Below are positions 15,702 through 23,087 of a stretch of 57,857 nt of DNA, one piece after another. Under the pieces are notes generated by a model that was not told the DNA's origin, searched no databases, and worked only from the letters and a program-made list of their open reading frames with translations. The stretch lies in IMG/VR virus record IMGVR_UViG_3300043607_000048, positions 1-57,857 of that record; one strand, 5' to 3'. Position 1 is the stretch's first letter. Every line of letters starts with the position of its first letter. The position numbers and the translations under genes are program-made. This stretch comes from a virus.

Positions 15702-15779
15702 ATTGACTCGTTTCTTACACCCGGCGAAAAGATTTTGCAAGTAAAATGTTGACATGCAAGGCTTACATGATTTACAGCT
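15702..15779. promoter_or_regulatory. Divergent control region between the left minus operon and the XRE-led plus operon
   Basis: On the plus strand a consensus -35, TTGACA, lies at 15749-15754, with a weak TTACAG 17 bases later. On the minus strand TTGCAA is followed after 17 bases by TAAGAA, just upstream of the 15701 start. TGCAAG occurs twice at 19-base spacing (15737 and 15755). This spacing could place two operator half-sites on the same DNA face for the adjacent XRE protein. Confidence 0.4.
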
Positions 15780-16046
15780 GTGCCCGTGATCGTAAAAAAT
15801 AAAGCTTTGTGCGAGCATTGCGGCGGGACCGGGTTCATTTGGAAAGTCGATACCAAGTCACTTACAGCGACTCGGCTGGAGGCTGGTCTAACGCTCCGTG
15901 ATATGGCGCAAAGGGGTGGAGTTTCTCACTCCTATCTCCACGATGTTGAAAACGGTCATCGGCACTGCACATTGCGCGTAGAGGAGATGTATTCGAATTT
16001 GGTCAGCATCCGTAAACAAACAACCAAAAAGAAAGGTAAGCGATAA
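15780..16046 (+). CDS. XRE-family HTH regulator with an N-terminal zinc knuckle
   Basis: This 88-residue protein starts at GTG 15780. Residues 11-18 are CEHCGGTG, a DnaJ-like CxxCxGxG half-site. Residues about 27-65 form a Cro/C1-type helix-turn-helix (TRLEAGLTLRDMAQRGGVSH, then SYLHDVENGHR). The C-terminus is Lys-rich. It is placed at the divergent boundary like a phage early repressor or Cro. The TAA overlaps the next ATG (TAATG). The HTH call is firm; the regulatory target is inferred from position. Confidence 0.78.
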   Translation: MPVIVKNKALCEHCGGTGFIWKVDTKSLTATRLEAGLTLRDMAQRGGVSHSYLHDVENGHRHCTLRVEEMYSNLVSIRKQTTKKKGKR

Positions 16047-16324
16047 TGCCTCCACAACCAGAAGACCTGCCCGGCGTAGAGGGCGAAGGGGTCAGTCAGC
16101 AAAAGAGAATCAAAGCGGTCGAAGAAGCCTTCGGCGATTTGCTCGCTCACCGCGCCAAGCGCATGAAGGCGGGAGAGAATGAGCAAGCCTCCTCGGCTGT
16201 CCTGACGGCGCTCTTTCACAAGCACAACCTCAAACATTACTTTTACGATGACGTGAAGTACATGCTGCAAGGGAAAGAGAAGATCATCAAAGCGCCCAAA
16301 GATGTTGACGTTGACGGCGAGTGA
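16046..16324 (+). CDS. Small charged protein, unknown
   Basis: This 92-residue protein is coupled to the regulator gene by TAATG. Its sequence is highly charged and helical (QQKRIKAVEEAFGDLLAHRA), with an acidic C-terminus PKDVDVDGE. A His/Tyr/Lys-rich middle (FHKHNLKHYFYDDVKYML) may bind nucleic acid. No family is recognised. Confidence 0.6.
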   Translation: MPPQPEDLPGVEGEGVSQQKRIKAVEEAFGDLLAHRAKRMKAGENEQASSAVLTALFHKHNLKHYFYDDVKYMLQGKEKIIKAPKDVDVDGE

Positions 16325-16641
16325 TTTATGCGGGGGCGGTCGGCGTGAGGAGCGTGCGTCACTACGCCGTTCGCTGGCTGTCTCCGCGCCAGAATTCTTA
16401 TGATGCGAAAACGCCAGTCGGCAACGGCTGGCTGAGTAGTGTGAAAACCTCAGTGTCAGTAAACCCTAACAACTCAGTGGCGGTGATTTTGCTCGGCGGG
16501 TGTAACGCTGTGTTTGATGCCCGCCCACGGCCCGGCGTGACAGCAACCGGGAACTATTTTAGCGTGAGCGGTGGACTGGACCCCCATTCAAATCCTTTGC
16601 CCGGTACCCTCCGGGACGCTTGCGTGATTTCAAAACTATGA
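16321..16641 (+). CDS. Hypothetical 106-residue protein, GTG start
   Basis: The start GTG overlaps the upstream TGA (GTGA), and the stop overlaps the next ATG (ATGA). This is the pattern of real genes here. The composition is unusual for the region (Asn/Ser/Val-rich, SVKTSVSVNPNNSVAVILLG) and there is no recognised domain. It contains one copy of a recurrent AGTCGGCAACGGCTGG element (16416-16431), which reads VGNGW here. It could be noncoding sequence that happens to be open. Confidence 0.42.
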   Translation: MIYAGAVGVRSVRHYAVRWLSPRQNSYDAKTPVGNGWLSSVKTSVSVNPNNSVAVILLGGCNAVFDARPRPGVTATGNYFSVSGGLDPHSNPLPGTLRDACVISKL

Positions 16642-16952
16642 AACTGGATCGTAACTTAAACCTGAACGGGCGCGGCAAGTACGCGCTGATCAAACTGCGT
16701 GAGGTTCACCATCTCGTTGAAAGCGCAAACTCTCACTGCACGCCGATTTACGAGCTGCCCGTTCACGTGGTTGACTTCGGCAACAGTCCGGGGACTGATT
16801 TCTTCGTGATCCGGCTCAAAGACAAATACGCGGCGAAGGCGCTCACAGCTTACGCCTGCGCGGCGGCTGAGGATGATCCTGAGTATGCTGAGGAGATTCT
16901 GGAGCTGGCGCGCCGGGCTGAACTGCACCCTGACAAAAAGAAACCTGACTAA
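16638..16952 (+). CDS. Small protein, unknown
   Basis: This 104-residue protein starts at ATG 16638 (ATGA overlap). An in-frame TTG at 16620 is less likely. The middle looks like a compact alpha/beta domain (YELPVHVVDFGNSPGTDFFV, then helical AAKALTAYACAAAEDDPEYA). No motif is recognised. The Asp/Glu-rich helix and basic tail suggest a small binding protein. Confidence 0.58.
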   Translation: MKLDRNLNLNGRGKYALIKLREVHHLVESANSHCTPIYELPVHVVDFGNSPGTDFFVIRLKDKYAAKALTAYACAAAEDDPEYAEEILELARRAELHPDKKKPD

Positions 16953-16956
16953 TCCC

Positions 16957-17124
16957 ATGATCATTAAACCGATCCGTAACTCCAAAGACGGTTTTAATAG
17001 AGCAACAGCGGTCAAAAAGGCTTGGTCGGAAGAAAGCTTTTTGAGCCTACTGTTAAGTTGCTACGCCTGTGAATTGCTGGAGAAGATCGAACGCAATACA
17101 CGGCATAGAAAGGTTAAGAAGTGA
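16957..17124 (+). CDS. 55-residue protein, unknown
   Basis: The ATG at 16957 is 4 bases after the preceding stop; the stop overlaps the next GTG (GTGA). It is basic and helical (ELLEKIERNTRHRKVKK at the end). The longer frame upstream overlaps the previous gene and is rejected. No function is recognised. Confidence 0.5.
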   Translation: MIIKPIRNSKDGFNRATAVKKAWSEESFLSLLLSCYACELLEKIERNTRHRKVKK

Positions 17125-17399
17125 CACAAACCCGCGTCCTTCGTCTCGTAAAAAACTTGGTGGCGCTCCAGCCGATGCGCCGGTTTCGCTCCGAGTCAGG
17201 CATCCTGTTTGACATGGGCCGAAACGATGACCGGCTACAATGGCTCGTCATCAACATGAGCGAGCGCGCTTGGCGGCAGGGCAACGTCAAAAACGGTGAC
17301 TTGGTGATCGTGCAGAAAAGCGCCGAACACGTGCATGAATTCCCTGACGGGATTATCCTGACTGATGCAAAGAACATCCTCTTGGTGGTCGGACAGTAA
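17121..17399 (+). CDS. Small protein, unknown
   Basis: This 92-residue protein has a GTG start in a GTGA overlap. Its alpha/beta sequence, with strands LQWLVINMS, GDLVIVQ and GIILTDAKNILLVVG, suggests a small folded domain. No known family. Confidence 0.6.
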   Translation: MTQTRVLRLVKNLVALQPMRRFRSESGILFDMGRNDDRLQWLVINMSERAWRQGNVKNGDLVIVQKSAEHVHEFPDGIILTDAKNILLVVGQ

Positions 17400-17571
17400 A
17401 GCGAGGGAAGATGAGTTGCGGGTCGCTGAGGAGTATAAAACTCGCACCGCGATTGAGCGATTCAAAAATCGCCTGACAACCGCCCGATCAATGGAGCGCC
17501 GTCACCGCTACGGCAAAAAGATTCGGCAGCTACAGGCAAAGCTCGGTTACCTTTTGATCAGCAACACATGA
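17365..17571 (+). CDS. Small basic helical protein
   Basis: This protein of up to 68 residues has an ATG at 17365 that overlaps the previous gene by 35 bases. A TTG at about 17413 is an alternative start. The body is Arg/Lys-rich (RFKNRLTTARSMERRHRYGK), suggesting nucleic-acid contact. The stop overlaps the next ATG. Confidence 0.5.
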   Translation: MQRTSSWWSDSKAREDELRVAEEYKTRTAIERFKNRLTTARSMERRHRYGKKIRQLQAKLGYLLISNT

Positions 17572-17795
17572 GTGAGCAGGAGTACGATCGCGTTGTCAGG
17601 TGTCACCCGGAGCTGAGACTGCCGGAATACTGGAGACTCCACACCGATTTCAGGTTTAAGCTGATGGGCATGACTCCAGAAAATTTGATCGCCGGTCGCA
17701 GCGCGGCATTGATCGCCCGGGACGATCCATCAACTCCACTCAGCTCTTGGGAACGGCACGACTTAACTCCGCTCGGTGACTACAAAATCGTGTGA
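17568..17795 (+). CDS. Small protein, unknown
   Basis: This 75-residue protein has ATGA overlap at the start and GTGA at the stop. It has a polar sequence with two Trp-containing segments (LPEYWRLHTDFRF; SSWERHDL). No motif is recognised. Confidence 0.55.
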   Translation: MSEQEYDRVVRCHPELRLPEYWRLHTDFRFKLMGMTPENLIAGRSAALIARDDPSTPLSSWERHDLTPLGDYKIV

Positions 17796-18163
17796 GCCTG
17801 CAACTCCCCCTCATGAACACCCGGGGCATGTCGAGCGCCCGGGAGATGCGCAAGCTGCGCCGGGATCGGGAAGTCGAGCGGCTGAGGATAGAGCGCAAGG
17901 CCAAGGTGGTTTGCGCGGTCCAAAACTGGACTGAGGACGGCCTGCATTTCCCCGATGAAGACCGCAACTTCACCGTCTACGTTGGCAAATGCTGGATGTG
18001 CGGTCGGGACGGTGGTCACTGGCTCGCCAAATTCAAAAAGCCAACCGGCATCGTCTACCGAATCATCTGCAACAACGACAAGTGCAAAAACATGACGTCG
18101 GAATTGCCATCCTCCAAACTCGCCATCCAAAACTGGAAGGTCACTCAAGCGCTCCACAAATGA
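17792..18163 (+). CDS. Zinc-motif protein, unknown
   Basis: This 123-residue protein has a GTG start. The basic N-terminus (REMRKLRRDREVERLRIERK) is a probable helix. The C-terminal half has CWMCGRDGGHW and CNNDKCKN, which could form a four-cysteine zinc site. The stop overlaps the next ATG as ATGA. A nucleic-acid-binding role is plausible. Confidence 0.6.
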   Translation: MSLQLPLMNTRGMSSAREMRKLRRDREVERLRIERKAKVVCAVQNWTEDGLHFPDEDRNFTVYVGKCWMCGRDGGHWLAKFKKPTGIVYRIICNNDKCKNMTSELPSSKLAIQNWKVTQALHK

Positions 18164-18453
18164 ACACCCTTGAAAAGTTAAAAAGCATTTTAGAAATTCT
18201 ATCGGCTGTGCAAATTCAGATCAAGGAGGAGCGTGAGCTGCACATCATGCAACTGGCGGCAATCTCCACGGCATCAATCCAGAACACCCGACAGAGCGCC
18301 AAGGCCCGCATTGATCAGTCCAGTCCCTACTGCACTCAGGCGTATCTGGATGTCTGCCGCGCCGTGGACCGGGAGATGCAGCATCGTGAGAATCTGGAAG
18401 CCGTGAACGAGGAAGCCGCTCACAAAGCGATGGAGAAAGATTTTAACACGTGA
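18160..18453 (+). CDS. Helical protein, unknown
   Basis: This 97-residue protein starts at ATG 18160 (ATGA overlap); the longer frame upstream lies inside the previous gene. It is almost entirely helical and charged (LKSILEILSAVQIQIKEERE), probably coiled-coil. No family is recognised. Confidence 0.58.
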   Translation: MNTLEKLKSILEILSAVQIQIKEERELHIMQLAAISTASIQNTRQSAKARIDQSSPYCTQAYLDVCRAVDREMQHRENLEAVNEEAAHKAMEKDFNT

Positions 18454-18656
18454 AAGACTGCCCCATCTGCGGCGGGGGACACCCGCGTAAAGGTCCGTTC
18501 CGGTACCGTGTCATCGGTCGCTTCCATGATCGGTCCGATCCTCAGGAGCTTGCCTCCAGCCAACATGAGCGCGGTGCTAAGGAGTTGCTCGAAAAGTTAA
18601 AGAGCTGGCCCGCGATTGATCCTGACTCGCTCACCATCAACGATTCCTTAGCGTGA
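18450..18656 (+). CDS. Small CxxC zinc-knuckle protein
   Basis: This 68-residue protein has a GTG start (GTGA). The N-terminal CPICGGGHP gives a CxxC-x4-H half-site, followed by a basic strand FRYRVIGRFHD and a helix. It is one of many small zinc-motif proteins in this window. Function unknown. Confidence 0.58.
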   Translation: MKDCPICGGGHPRKGPFRYRVIGRFHDRSDPQELASSQHERGAKELLEKLKSWPAIDPDSLTINDSLA

Positions 18657-18880
18657 AAGCTGTGGTGATCGAATGGCGCTGCAAGAGCCGATGGAAATAT
18701 CTTCCAACCGGTGACCTGAAATGGACCCGCTTTGGAAAGTCACCGGCCAACGTGGTGCGCGCTGCCGTGCGGCGGCTGAACAAGGGTGACAGCGTTTTCG
18801 AATACCGGATAAAGCCGCCCAAAGAAACCGTGCCGCTCTCCCCGGCCTGCCTGCCGCACTGTGACAACGATCCTTATTGA
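18653..18880 (+). CDS. Small protein, unknown
   Basis: This 75-residue protein has a GTG start (GTGA). The strand-rich N-terminus (KAVVIEWRCKSRWKYLPTGD) and basic helix (NVVRAAVRRLNKGD) resemble a small nucleic-acid-binding fold. The C-terminus has CLPHC. No family is recognised. Confidence 0.55.
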   Translation: MKAVVIEWRCKSRWKYLPTGDLKWTRFGKSPANVVRAAVRRLNKGDSVFEYRIKPPKETVPLSPACLPHCDNDPY

Positions 18881-18883
18881 ACC

Positions 18884-19537
18884 GTGAGCCAGTGGATACT
18901 TGAAACTCCGTGGTACTGGCTTCCGCCAACCAAGATTAAAAAACTTATGAGCAACAACCAAATGGGCGCAGTCGCCGCAACCGCCGCCATCGCGCAAGAG
19001 CCGGTCACTCAAACCGTTCGCTTCTCCATCACCGGCGACACGGAAACTGATTTCATCGCCGCCATCATGGCCTGCTTTGAAGCGATGCGCTCGGAGCCGC
19101 ATCCCGCTCCGTCCACCGACAGCAACCGCATGGCGCAACGCGTCTGTGAATATCTCGCCGGGCGCTTCAAGGCTCAGGCTGAGGACAATGACAGAAGGGC
19201 GGATCGCCACAGTGAACCCGCAAACGATCAGCTCCGTGAATTGGCGCGCCAGCTTCGGGAGCAGGAGCATCGGGATTCTGCAAAAACTTGGGCGGGCAGC
19301 GCGGAGAGCCGCGTGACCAAATCCGAAATGGAACGGGCATCAACTCACGCAAAATCCTTGTACGAAAAAGTCAGGAGCAAGCCCGACATCAGCCCCGCTC
19401 AATCCGGCACCCATTCGCCGTCAATCATCCGGCCTGACTCTGCTGCTCCCTCAGATTCACCGCTCGGCTGTCCCGGAGACGGCTCCGTGCTCAAAGGACC
19501 GCCTCCCGGTGACTGGCTCGTCGCTGACAAATTCTGA
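18884..19537 (+). CDS. Hypothetical protein, 3' end antisense to the replication-like gene
   Basis: The frame is 217 codons from GTG 18884; an ATG at 18948 is an alternative start. The first 130 residues look protein-like (TVRFSITGDTETDFIAAIMA, then a charged helix RELARQLREQEHR). The last 46 codons run antisense to the minus-strand gene ending at 19399 and are Ser/Pro/Gly-rich, so they may be an unconstrained extension. The convergent overlap of 139 bases has no terminator. Confidence 0.45.
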   Translation: MSQWILETPWYWLPPTKIKKLMSNNQMGAVAATAAIAQEPVTQTVRFSITGDTETDFIAAIMACFEAMRSEPHPAPSTDSNRMAQRVCEYLAGRFKAQAEDNDRRADRHSEPANDQLRELARQLREQEHRDSAKTWAGSAESRVTKSEMERASTHAKSLYEKVRSKPDISPAQSGTHSPSIIRPDSAAPSDSPLGCPGDGSVLKGPPPGDWLVADKF

Positions 19538-20040
19538 CCGCGCAACGGAATCTCAGGAATTTCCCCATTTTCCTCTGGCCGCGAGACTGGACTACTTTCC
19601 GGGATCACCGGCGAATTTAGCCCATCCAGTACTCGAGCCGCTCCCGCCGCATCCCCATTGTCCAGCGCCTTCACGTACGCCGCCTCTCCCGGCAACGGCG
19701 CGCCGGTACCACCACGCTGTCTCTGCTTTCGCTTCCGGGCACGATCAGCCGCACGCTTCTGCTCCGCGTTGTTTATCTCCAAATACTTTGCCCCGTTCAC
19801 TACCTGATAACTGAACTGCCCCAACCGCACCAGCCGCCGCCCCTCACTCTCCGGTGTCCTGCTCTTGGGATCAGGCGCGCAAAGTTTACCAATCACCCGC
19901 TCAATTACCTCCTCCTTCTCCCCGATCAAAATGCAAAGCAGCTTCGGGTTCAGCTCCACCTGCGCCCCCACTGTCGCGTCACCCCGCATCTTCGTGATTA
20001 TGTAAGTCCAAACCGCAAACATCGGACTGCCCGCCCCCAT
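19399..20040 (-). CDS. Replisome-organiser-like winged-helix protein
   Basis: This 213-residue protein's N-terminal 110 residues are PMFAVWTYIITKMRGD, LNPKLLCILIGEKEEVIERV, a DPKSRTPESEGRRLV block, FSYQVVNGAKYLEI and a basic RARKRKQRQR stretch. I recognise this as a widespread phage replication/initiation-associated winged-helix type. The C-terminus is Pro/Ser/Gly-rich and disordered. GAGGGG lies 6 bases before ATG 20040, which I use; 20058 and a GTG at 20082 are alternatives. It probably recruits host replication proteins to the phage origin. Confidence 0.62.
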   Translation of the reverse strand: MGAGSPMFAVWTYIITKMRGDATVGAQVELNPKLLCILIGEKEEVIERVIGKLCAPDPKSRTPESEGRRLVRLGQFSYQVVNGAKYLEINNAEQKRAADRARKRKQRQRGGTGAPLPGEAAYVKALDNGDAAGAARVLDGLNSPVIPESSPVSRPEENGEIPEIPLRGQNLSATSQSPGGGPLSTEPSPGQPSGESEGAAESGRMIDGEWVPD

Positions 20041-20071
20041 CATGCTCCCCTCGTACATGCTCTCAAAAACT

Positions 20072-20383
20072 CTACCGTACACAGAAAGCTCCCTTCCAAT
20101 GCCGCCCGGCGCGCAACACACTCTCCGTCTTCGTCTGCCCCACCAAATTCTCACACCCCACCCGGCTCTCTACCTCCAGCCTCCCAGTCACCAATATCCT
20201 CACCCGATCCCAAAATCCTACCTCGCACCGCGAGACTACCGTCAACACGTCCACCCACTTCGACGGCAGCTCCGGCACCGGGCACGGTCGCCAAGGACAA
20301 AGCCGCCGCATTACCCGCTCCTTAAAACCCGGCTTCTCAGGCTGCGAAAATTGCCAGCTCCCATGCAAATTTGATGTGTCCAT
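20072..20383 (-). CDS. Conserved small phage protein (DRVRILVTGRLEVE type)
   Basis: This 103-residue protein contains FWDRVRILVTGRLEVESRVG and CENLVGQTKTESV near the C-terminus, a pattern I recognise from a common family of small phage proteins of unknown role. The N-terminal part has CPWRPCP. It ends 31 bases before the replication-like gene and follows the repeat-rich intergenic region, so it is probably the first gene of that short operon. Confidence 0.6.
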   Translation of the reverse strand: MDTSNLHGSWQFSQPEKPGFKERVMRRLCPWRPCPVPELPSKWVDVLTVVSRCEVGFWDRVRILVTGRLEVESRVGCENLVGQTKTESVLRAGRHWKGAFCVR

Positions 20384-20626
20384 TTCTTACTACTTTTGTC
20401 ACGCTATGTCACACTGTCAACCGGAATCAACGTGACATCCCGGAATCTGCGGAATCACCCGGACGTGTCGCAATCGTCACGAAATGTCTCCCCTCAGAGG
20501 CAGAGGCATACTCAGGGGGAGTACAGAGGGGGATTTCACAGCGCCCGCACACCCAATTTCACGGGCTGAATCACCCCGGAAACGGTTTAGATAAAATGGG
20601 GGGTTGTGAAAAGGAGGCCCGGTCGC
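20384..20626. promoter_or_regulatory. Repeat-rich intergenic region, operator or iteron-like
   Basis: This stretch is gene-free. Near the 20383 start it holds TGTCA three times (20397, 20407, 20415) and one inverted TGACA (20433), plus CGGAATC three times (20422, 20441, 20450). On the minus strand TTGACA (20420-20415) could serve as a -35. GAATCACCC also recurs further along (20452 and about 20568). The sites suggest an operator, or a replication origin with iterons for the adjacent initiator-like protein. Confidence 0.4.
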
Positions 20627-21049
20627 TCAGGTCCCCCCGGGGGTGGGGTCCGTGGGGACGGTCCCGTCCTGCGAAAGAGATTCCTTTCCTTTTTGTTCGG
20701 TCGTGGTCGTTGGCGGTGTCTCGCTGGGTGCTTCGAAGGTGATGAGTGAGGCAAGCTCTATCGGGTGTCTGGAGCGCGAACGCTTTAGCGCTTTGGCAAG
20801 CTGCACGGGGTCAAGGTCAGGCCGCAACTGCCCGGGAGAAGGAACACCGCGCCAAACCCGGATAGCGTCTCCAAGCACGGCATAAGCACGGGCAATGGTG
20901 GAGCGGACGACTGGCGTAGTTTTCCGGTCGCAGGCGTCTCTTACGAGCAAGTCCATGATGAGTCGGGCGTTGGAAACGATTTTGGCTTCGGATCGGTTTG
21001 GGCGTTTGCGTGGGGGTCGTGGCTTTGGGATTGGAGCGAGGGTATTCAT
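20627..21049 (-). CDS. Basic protein, unknown (small-terminase-like at best)
   Basis: This 140-residue protein has an N-terminus that is Pro/Arg/Lys-rich (KPRPPRKRPNRSEAKIVSNA). A helical core (LIMDLLVRDACDRKTTPVVR, then STIARAYAVLGDAIRVW) is followed by a disordered Thr/Pro tail. No family is certain. It is about the size of a small terminase, but its position next to replication genes argues against that. It heads the minus island and diverges from the plus region starting at 21140. Confidence 0.5.
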   Translation of the reverse strand: MNTLAPIPKPRPPRKRPNRSEAKIVSNARLIMDLLVRDACDRKTTPVVRSTIARAYAVLGDAIRVWRGVPSPGQLRPDLDPVQLAKALKRSRSRHPIELASLITFEAPSETPPTTTTEQKGKESLSQDGTVPTDPTPGGT

Positions 21050-21120
21050 AGTGCGAGCGGTGGTACGTTGTTGAGCATCACCATTTGAGTAAGGTGTAGG
21101 GGCAATTAAGCTTCTGCAAT

Positions 21121-21132
21121 ACTGAAAGGCAA
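21121..21132 (+). promoter_or_regulatory. Leader element ACTGAAAGGCAA before the first plus-strand cluster
   Basis: This is a near-copy of the ACTGAAAGGAAA element that precedes most gene clusters to its right. It lies 7 bases before the ATG at 21140 and contains AAAGG as the ribosome-binding site. Confidence 0.5.
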
Positions 21133-21139
21133 ATTAGTT

Positions 21140-21304
21140 ATGCAATTCGAATTCATGTTTACGGTGGCGGGGCCGGTGATGGCCAAGGTTTGGGTGATGG
21201 AAGGCAGGTACCGGATGACTACGTTGGTGCCGGTGATGGAGTTGGAGCGGTTGAATGGAAAGGTGTGGGGCTGGTCGCACCTTGGGAAGCGGGGTGCCAA
21301 GTGA
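21140..21304 (+). CDS. 54-residue protein, first gene of the plus-strand middle region
   Basis: The ATG at 21140 follows the leader element; the TGA overlaps the next GTG (GTGA). It begins MQFEFMFTVAGPVMAKVWVM and is strand-rich. A longer minus-strand frame covers the same bases but has a poor composition. Unknown function. Confidence 0.5.
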   Translation: MQFEFMFTVAGPVMAKVWVMEGRYRMTTLVPVMELERLNGKVWGWSHLGKRGAK

Positions 21305-21606
21305 GCGAGGTTAAGAGCGGTTGTCAGGTGCGTGCGGAGCGACTGACGGCAAAGACGTTGCGCATCTCGTACAATTACTGCGGCATTTGTGGTCATACGC
21401 CGAAGACAAATGCTGATGAGCCGAACTATGCTCCCATTCGTTGGTGGGACTGTGACGATGGGTGGAAAATTGGGACGTTGTGTCATTGGTGCCATGATGA
21501 GGTTGCCAACGCGGTACCTAAACCCGGTGATTTTGCTTTCGAGCGAACTAACGGGGTGATGGATCAGAGTGATACGGATGAGGATGAGACGATGGCGCTT
21601 GAGTAG
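21301..21606 (+). CDS. Zinc-finger protein, unknown
   Basis: This 101-residue protein starts at GTG 21301 (GTGA overlap). CGICGHTP and CHWCHDEV, spaced about 40 residues apart, give a four-cysteine zinc site with nearby His, in HNH- or treble-clef-like spacing. The catalytic His/Asn of an HNH nuclease is not evident. The C-terminus is acidic. Confidence 0.62.
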   Translation: MSEVKSGCQVRAERLTAKTLRISYNYCGICGHTPKTNADEPNYAPIRWWDCDDGWKIGTLCHWCHDEVANAVPKPGDFAFERTNGVMDQSDTDEDETMALE

Positions 21607-21686
21607 TCGCACGTTGAGCCGCTCGGGTTTGATTCCCGGGCGGTTGACCGTGGGCAATTCCGCTCACAAGAAACTGAAAGGAAATT
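21607..21686 (+). promoter_or_regulatory. Spacer cassette: hairpin plus ACTGAAAGGAAA
   Basis: A 9-base-pair hairpin (CCGCTCGGG 21619-21627 with CCCGGGCGG 21635-21643, one G-U) is followed by ACTGAAAGGAAA at 21673-21684 and ATG at 21687. Confidence 0.55.
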
Positions 21687-21998
21687 ATGACAGCGTTTGA
21701 GATTAAGTTGGCGCGTCGGTTGGCGGCGTCGGATGAGGATTTGAGCCGGTACAATGATGACGTGCTCTTTGGGTGCGCGTGCTCGGATTTCGTTCACCCG
21801 GTCAACGTGTCGCTGGGGACTGTGGCTAAGCTGATGCGGTGGCAGTACGTTTGTTTCGACGGGTCGTGGGATGAAAACCTGTGGAATGAGGAGCTGTGGG
21901 TTTACAAGCGGCGAATCAGGATTGACGATATGAACACCGGTGAAGTCCAGACTTACTTGCGCGATGGCGTGCTCGCTGCGCTAAGGGGGAACGCGTGA
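21687..21998 (+). CDS. Small protein, unknown
   Basis: This 103-residue protein starts at ATG after the leader element. It is helical at the start (FEIKLARRLAASDEDLSRYN), with CAC and several Trp. The stop overlaps the next GTG. No family is recognised. Confidence 0.6.
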   Translation: MTAFEIKLARRLAASDEDLSRYNDDVLFGCACSDFVHPVNVSLGTVAKLMRWQYVCFDGSWDENLWNEELWVYKRRIRIDDMNTGEVQTYLRDGVLAALRGNA

Positions 21999-22393
21999 AG
22001 CTGATCGAACCTGTCATCATCACGCCGCGTCTATTGCCCGGCGTGAAAGTGGGGGATGGGTTTGTGTCCATTGAGTACGCCCGGCGTGATGGGCGCGATG
22101 GGCGCACGCGTTTTCAGTGGTACGTGGATTTGCCCGGGGGAAAGGAATTCGCTGGGGATGACCTGCAAAGCGGTTGCCAAGGTGGCTGCTTGCAAGGTGG
22201 GCTTGAAACCCTGCTTACGTTTCTCTCGGCGGCGGGGGATGCGTACGGCTTCACTCTCCGAACGGGCAGAGAAACGGAAAACTCGGAGCTGTTTCCGCAA
22301 GAGGTTGTGGAGTGGGCGTATCAATTCTGTGAGGAGCTGTCGTGGCTTCAAATGGAATTGGATGAGTCTGACGGTCTATTGATTGAGGAGTGA
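21995..22393 (+). CDS. Hypothetical protein, GTG start
   Basis: This 132-residue protein has a strand-rich N-terminal half with a CQGGCLQGG segment. An acidic C-terminal helix (EVVEWAYQFCEELSWLQMEL) follows. It is coupled to the previous gene by GTGA. Unknown function. Confidence 0.6.
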   Translation: MKLIEPVIITPRLLPGVKVGDGFVSIEYARRDGRDGRTRFQWYVDLPGGKEFAGDDLQSGCQGGCLQGGLETLLTFLSAAGDAYGFTLRTGRETENSELFPQEVVEWAYQFCEELSWLQMELDESDGLLIEE

Positions 22394-22468
22394 GTTTCGA
22401 GCGTGGCGCGCTTTCGGGCGCGTCCCTCTCGGCATTCAATAACGGGTGTCGTTAACTGAAAGGAAAAT
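22394..22468 (+). promoter_or_regulatory. Spacer cassette: GAGCGTGG-hairpin-TCCCTCTC plus ACTGAAAGGAAA
   Basis: A GCGCGC/GCGCGT hairpin with a TTTCGG loop is flanked by GAGCGTGG and TCCCTCTC. The leader element lies at 22455-22466, directly before ATG 22469. The flanking words recur in the spacer at 24377. Confidence 0.55.
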
Positions 22469-22768
22469 ATGTTTACTCGAAAAGATTACATGGATGGACG
22501 GGTTACCCATGAACAGTACTACGGGCAGTACGTCACGCCGGGTCTGGTCAAGCTGGTCGTGGATCGGTTTGGGCTGGATCGCCTGTGTGCGTGTCCTGCC
22601 GGTGATCACTTCAACTCTATCCCTCTTTCAAGCTGGGATATGTTGACCCGGTGGATCGGTGTGAAGTGGGCACCGGATGACGGTGATTCATTGGCCGGGC
22701 GCGTGTGCATCCTGAAAGCGGCTGCGCGTGCGGCGGTTGCCGGGCATTGTGCTGGGGGTGCCAAGTGA
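22469..22768 (+). CDS. Small protein, unknown
   Basis: This 99-residue protein begins MFTRKDYMDGRVTHEQYYGQ, a style common among small phage early proteins. A folded middle (LVVDRFGLDRLCACPAGDHF) precedes an Ala-rich C-terminal helix. The stop overlaps the next GTG. Function unknown. Confidence 0.6.
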   Translation: MFTRKDYMDGRVTHEQYYGQYVTPGLVKLVVDRFGLDRLCACPAGDHFNSIPLSSWDMLTRWIGVKWAPDDGDSLAGRVCILKAAARAAVAGHCAGGAK

Positions 22769-22974
22769 GCATCTTCAAACGCGGCAATCCTGATCCCGTG
22801 AGTGATCGGGAAAAGGTTCACAAAATCGTGCCGGTCGTCGGCGTGCATCGTGAGCACGCGCTTTGCTGGAATGGAGCTTTCCATTGTTGGTTTACGGAGA
22901 AAGATTCCGAAGTGACGTGTCGGGCGTGCTTGCACGTGTCCGAGGGTGGAAAGCCGGGGGAAGTCAATCCATAA
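22765..22974 (+). CDS. 69-residue zinc-finger-like protein
   Basis: GTG start at 22765 (GTGA). The His/Cys pattern H-R-E-H-A-L-C-W then H-C-W and CRACLH suggests a single zinc site. It is one of the small zinc-motif proteins of this region. Confidence 0.55.
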   Translation: MSIFKRGNPDPVSDREKVHKIVPVVGVHREHALCWNGAFHCWFTEKDSEVTCRACLHVSEGGKPGEVNP

Positions 22975-23087
22975 TCGTTCGCGGGATGGAGAAACGATAA
23001 GCTTCACCTATGGCCAAGCATCACCCCTTGGCTATAGTAGAAGCCGATCAATGACGGTCGGTGGTTTACTGAAAGGAAAAGCAAGTT
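22975..23087 (+). promoter_or_regulatory. Spacer cassette before the MoxR gene
   Basis: A GCCAAG/CTTGGC hairpin is followed by the leader element at 23068-23079 and ATG 23088. A 14-codon ORF (MAKHHPLAIVEADQ) lies in the spacer and could be a short upstream ORF. Confidence 0.5.

Noticed and set aside
21106-21657. Minus-strand frame of 183 codons
   Set aside because: It lies opposite two overlapping plus-strand genes with a leader element and zinc motif. Its Ile/Thr/Arg-rich composition looks like a shadow.
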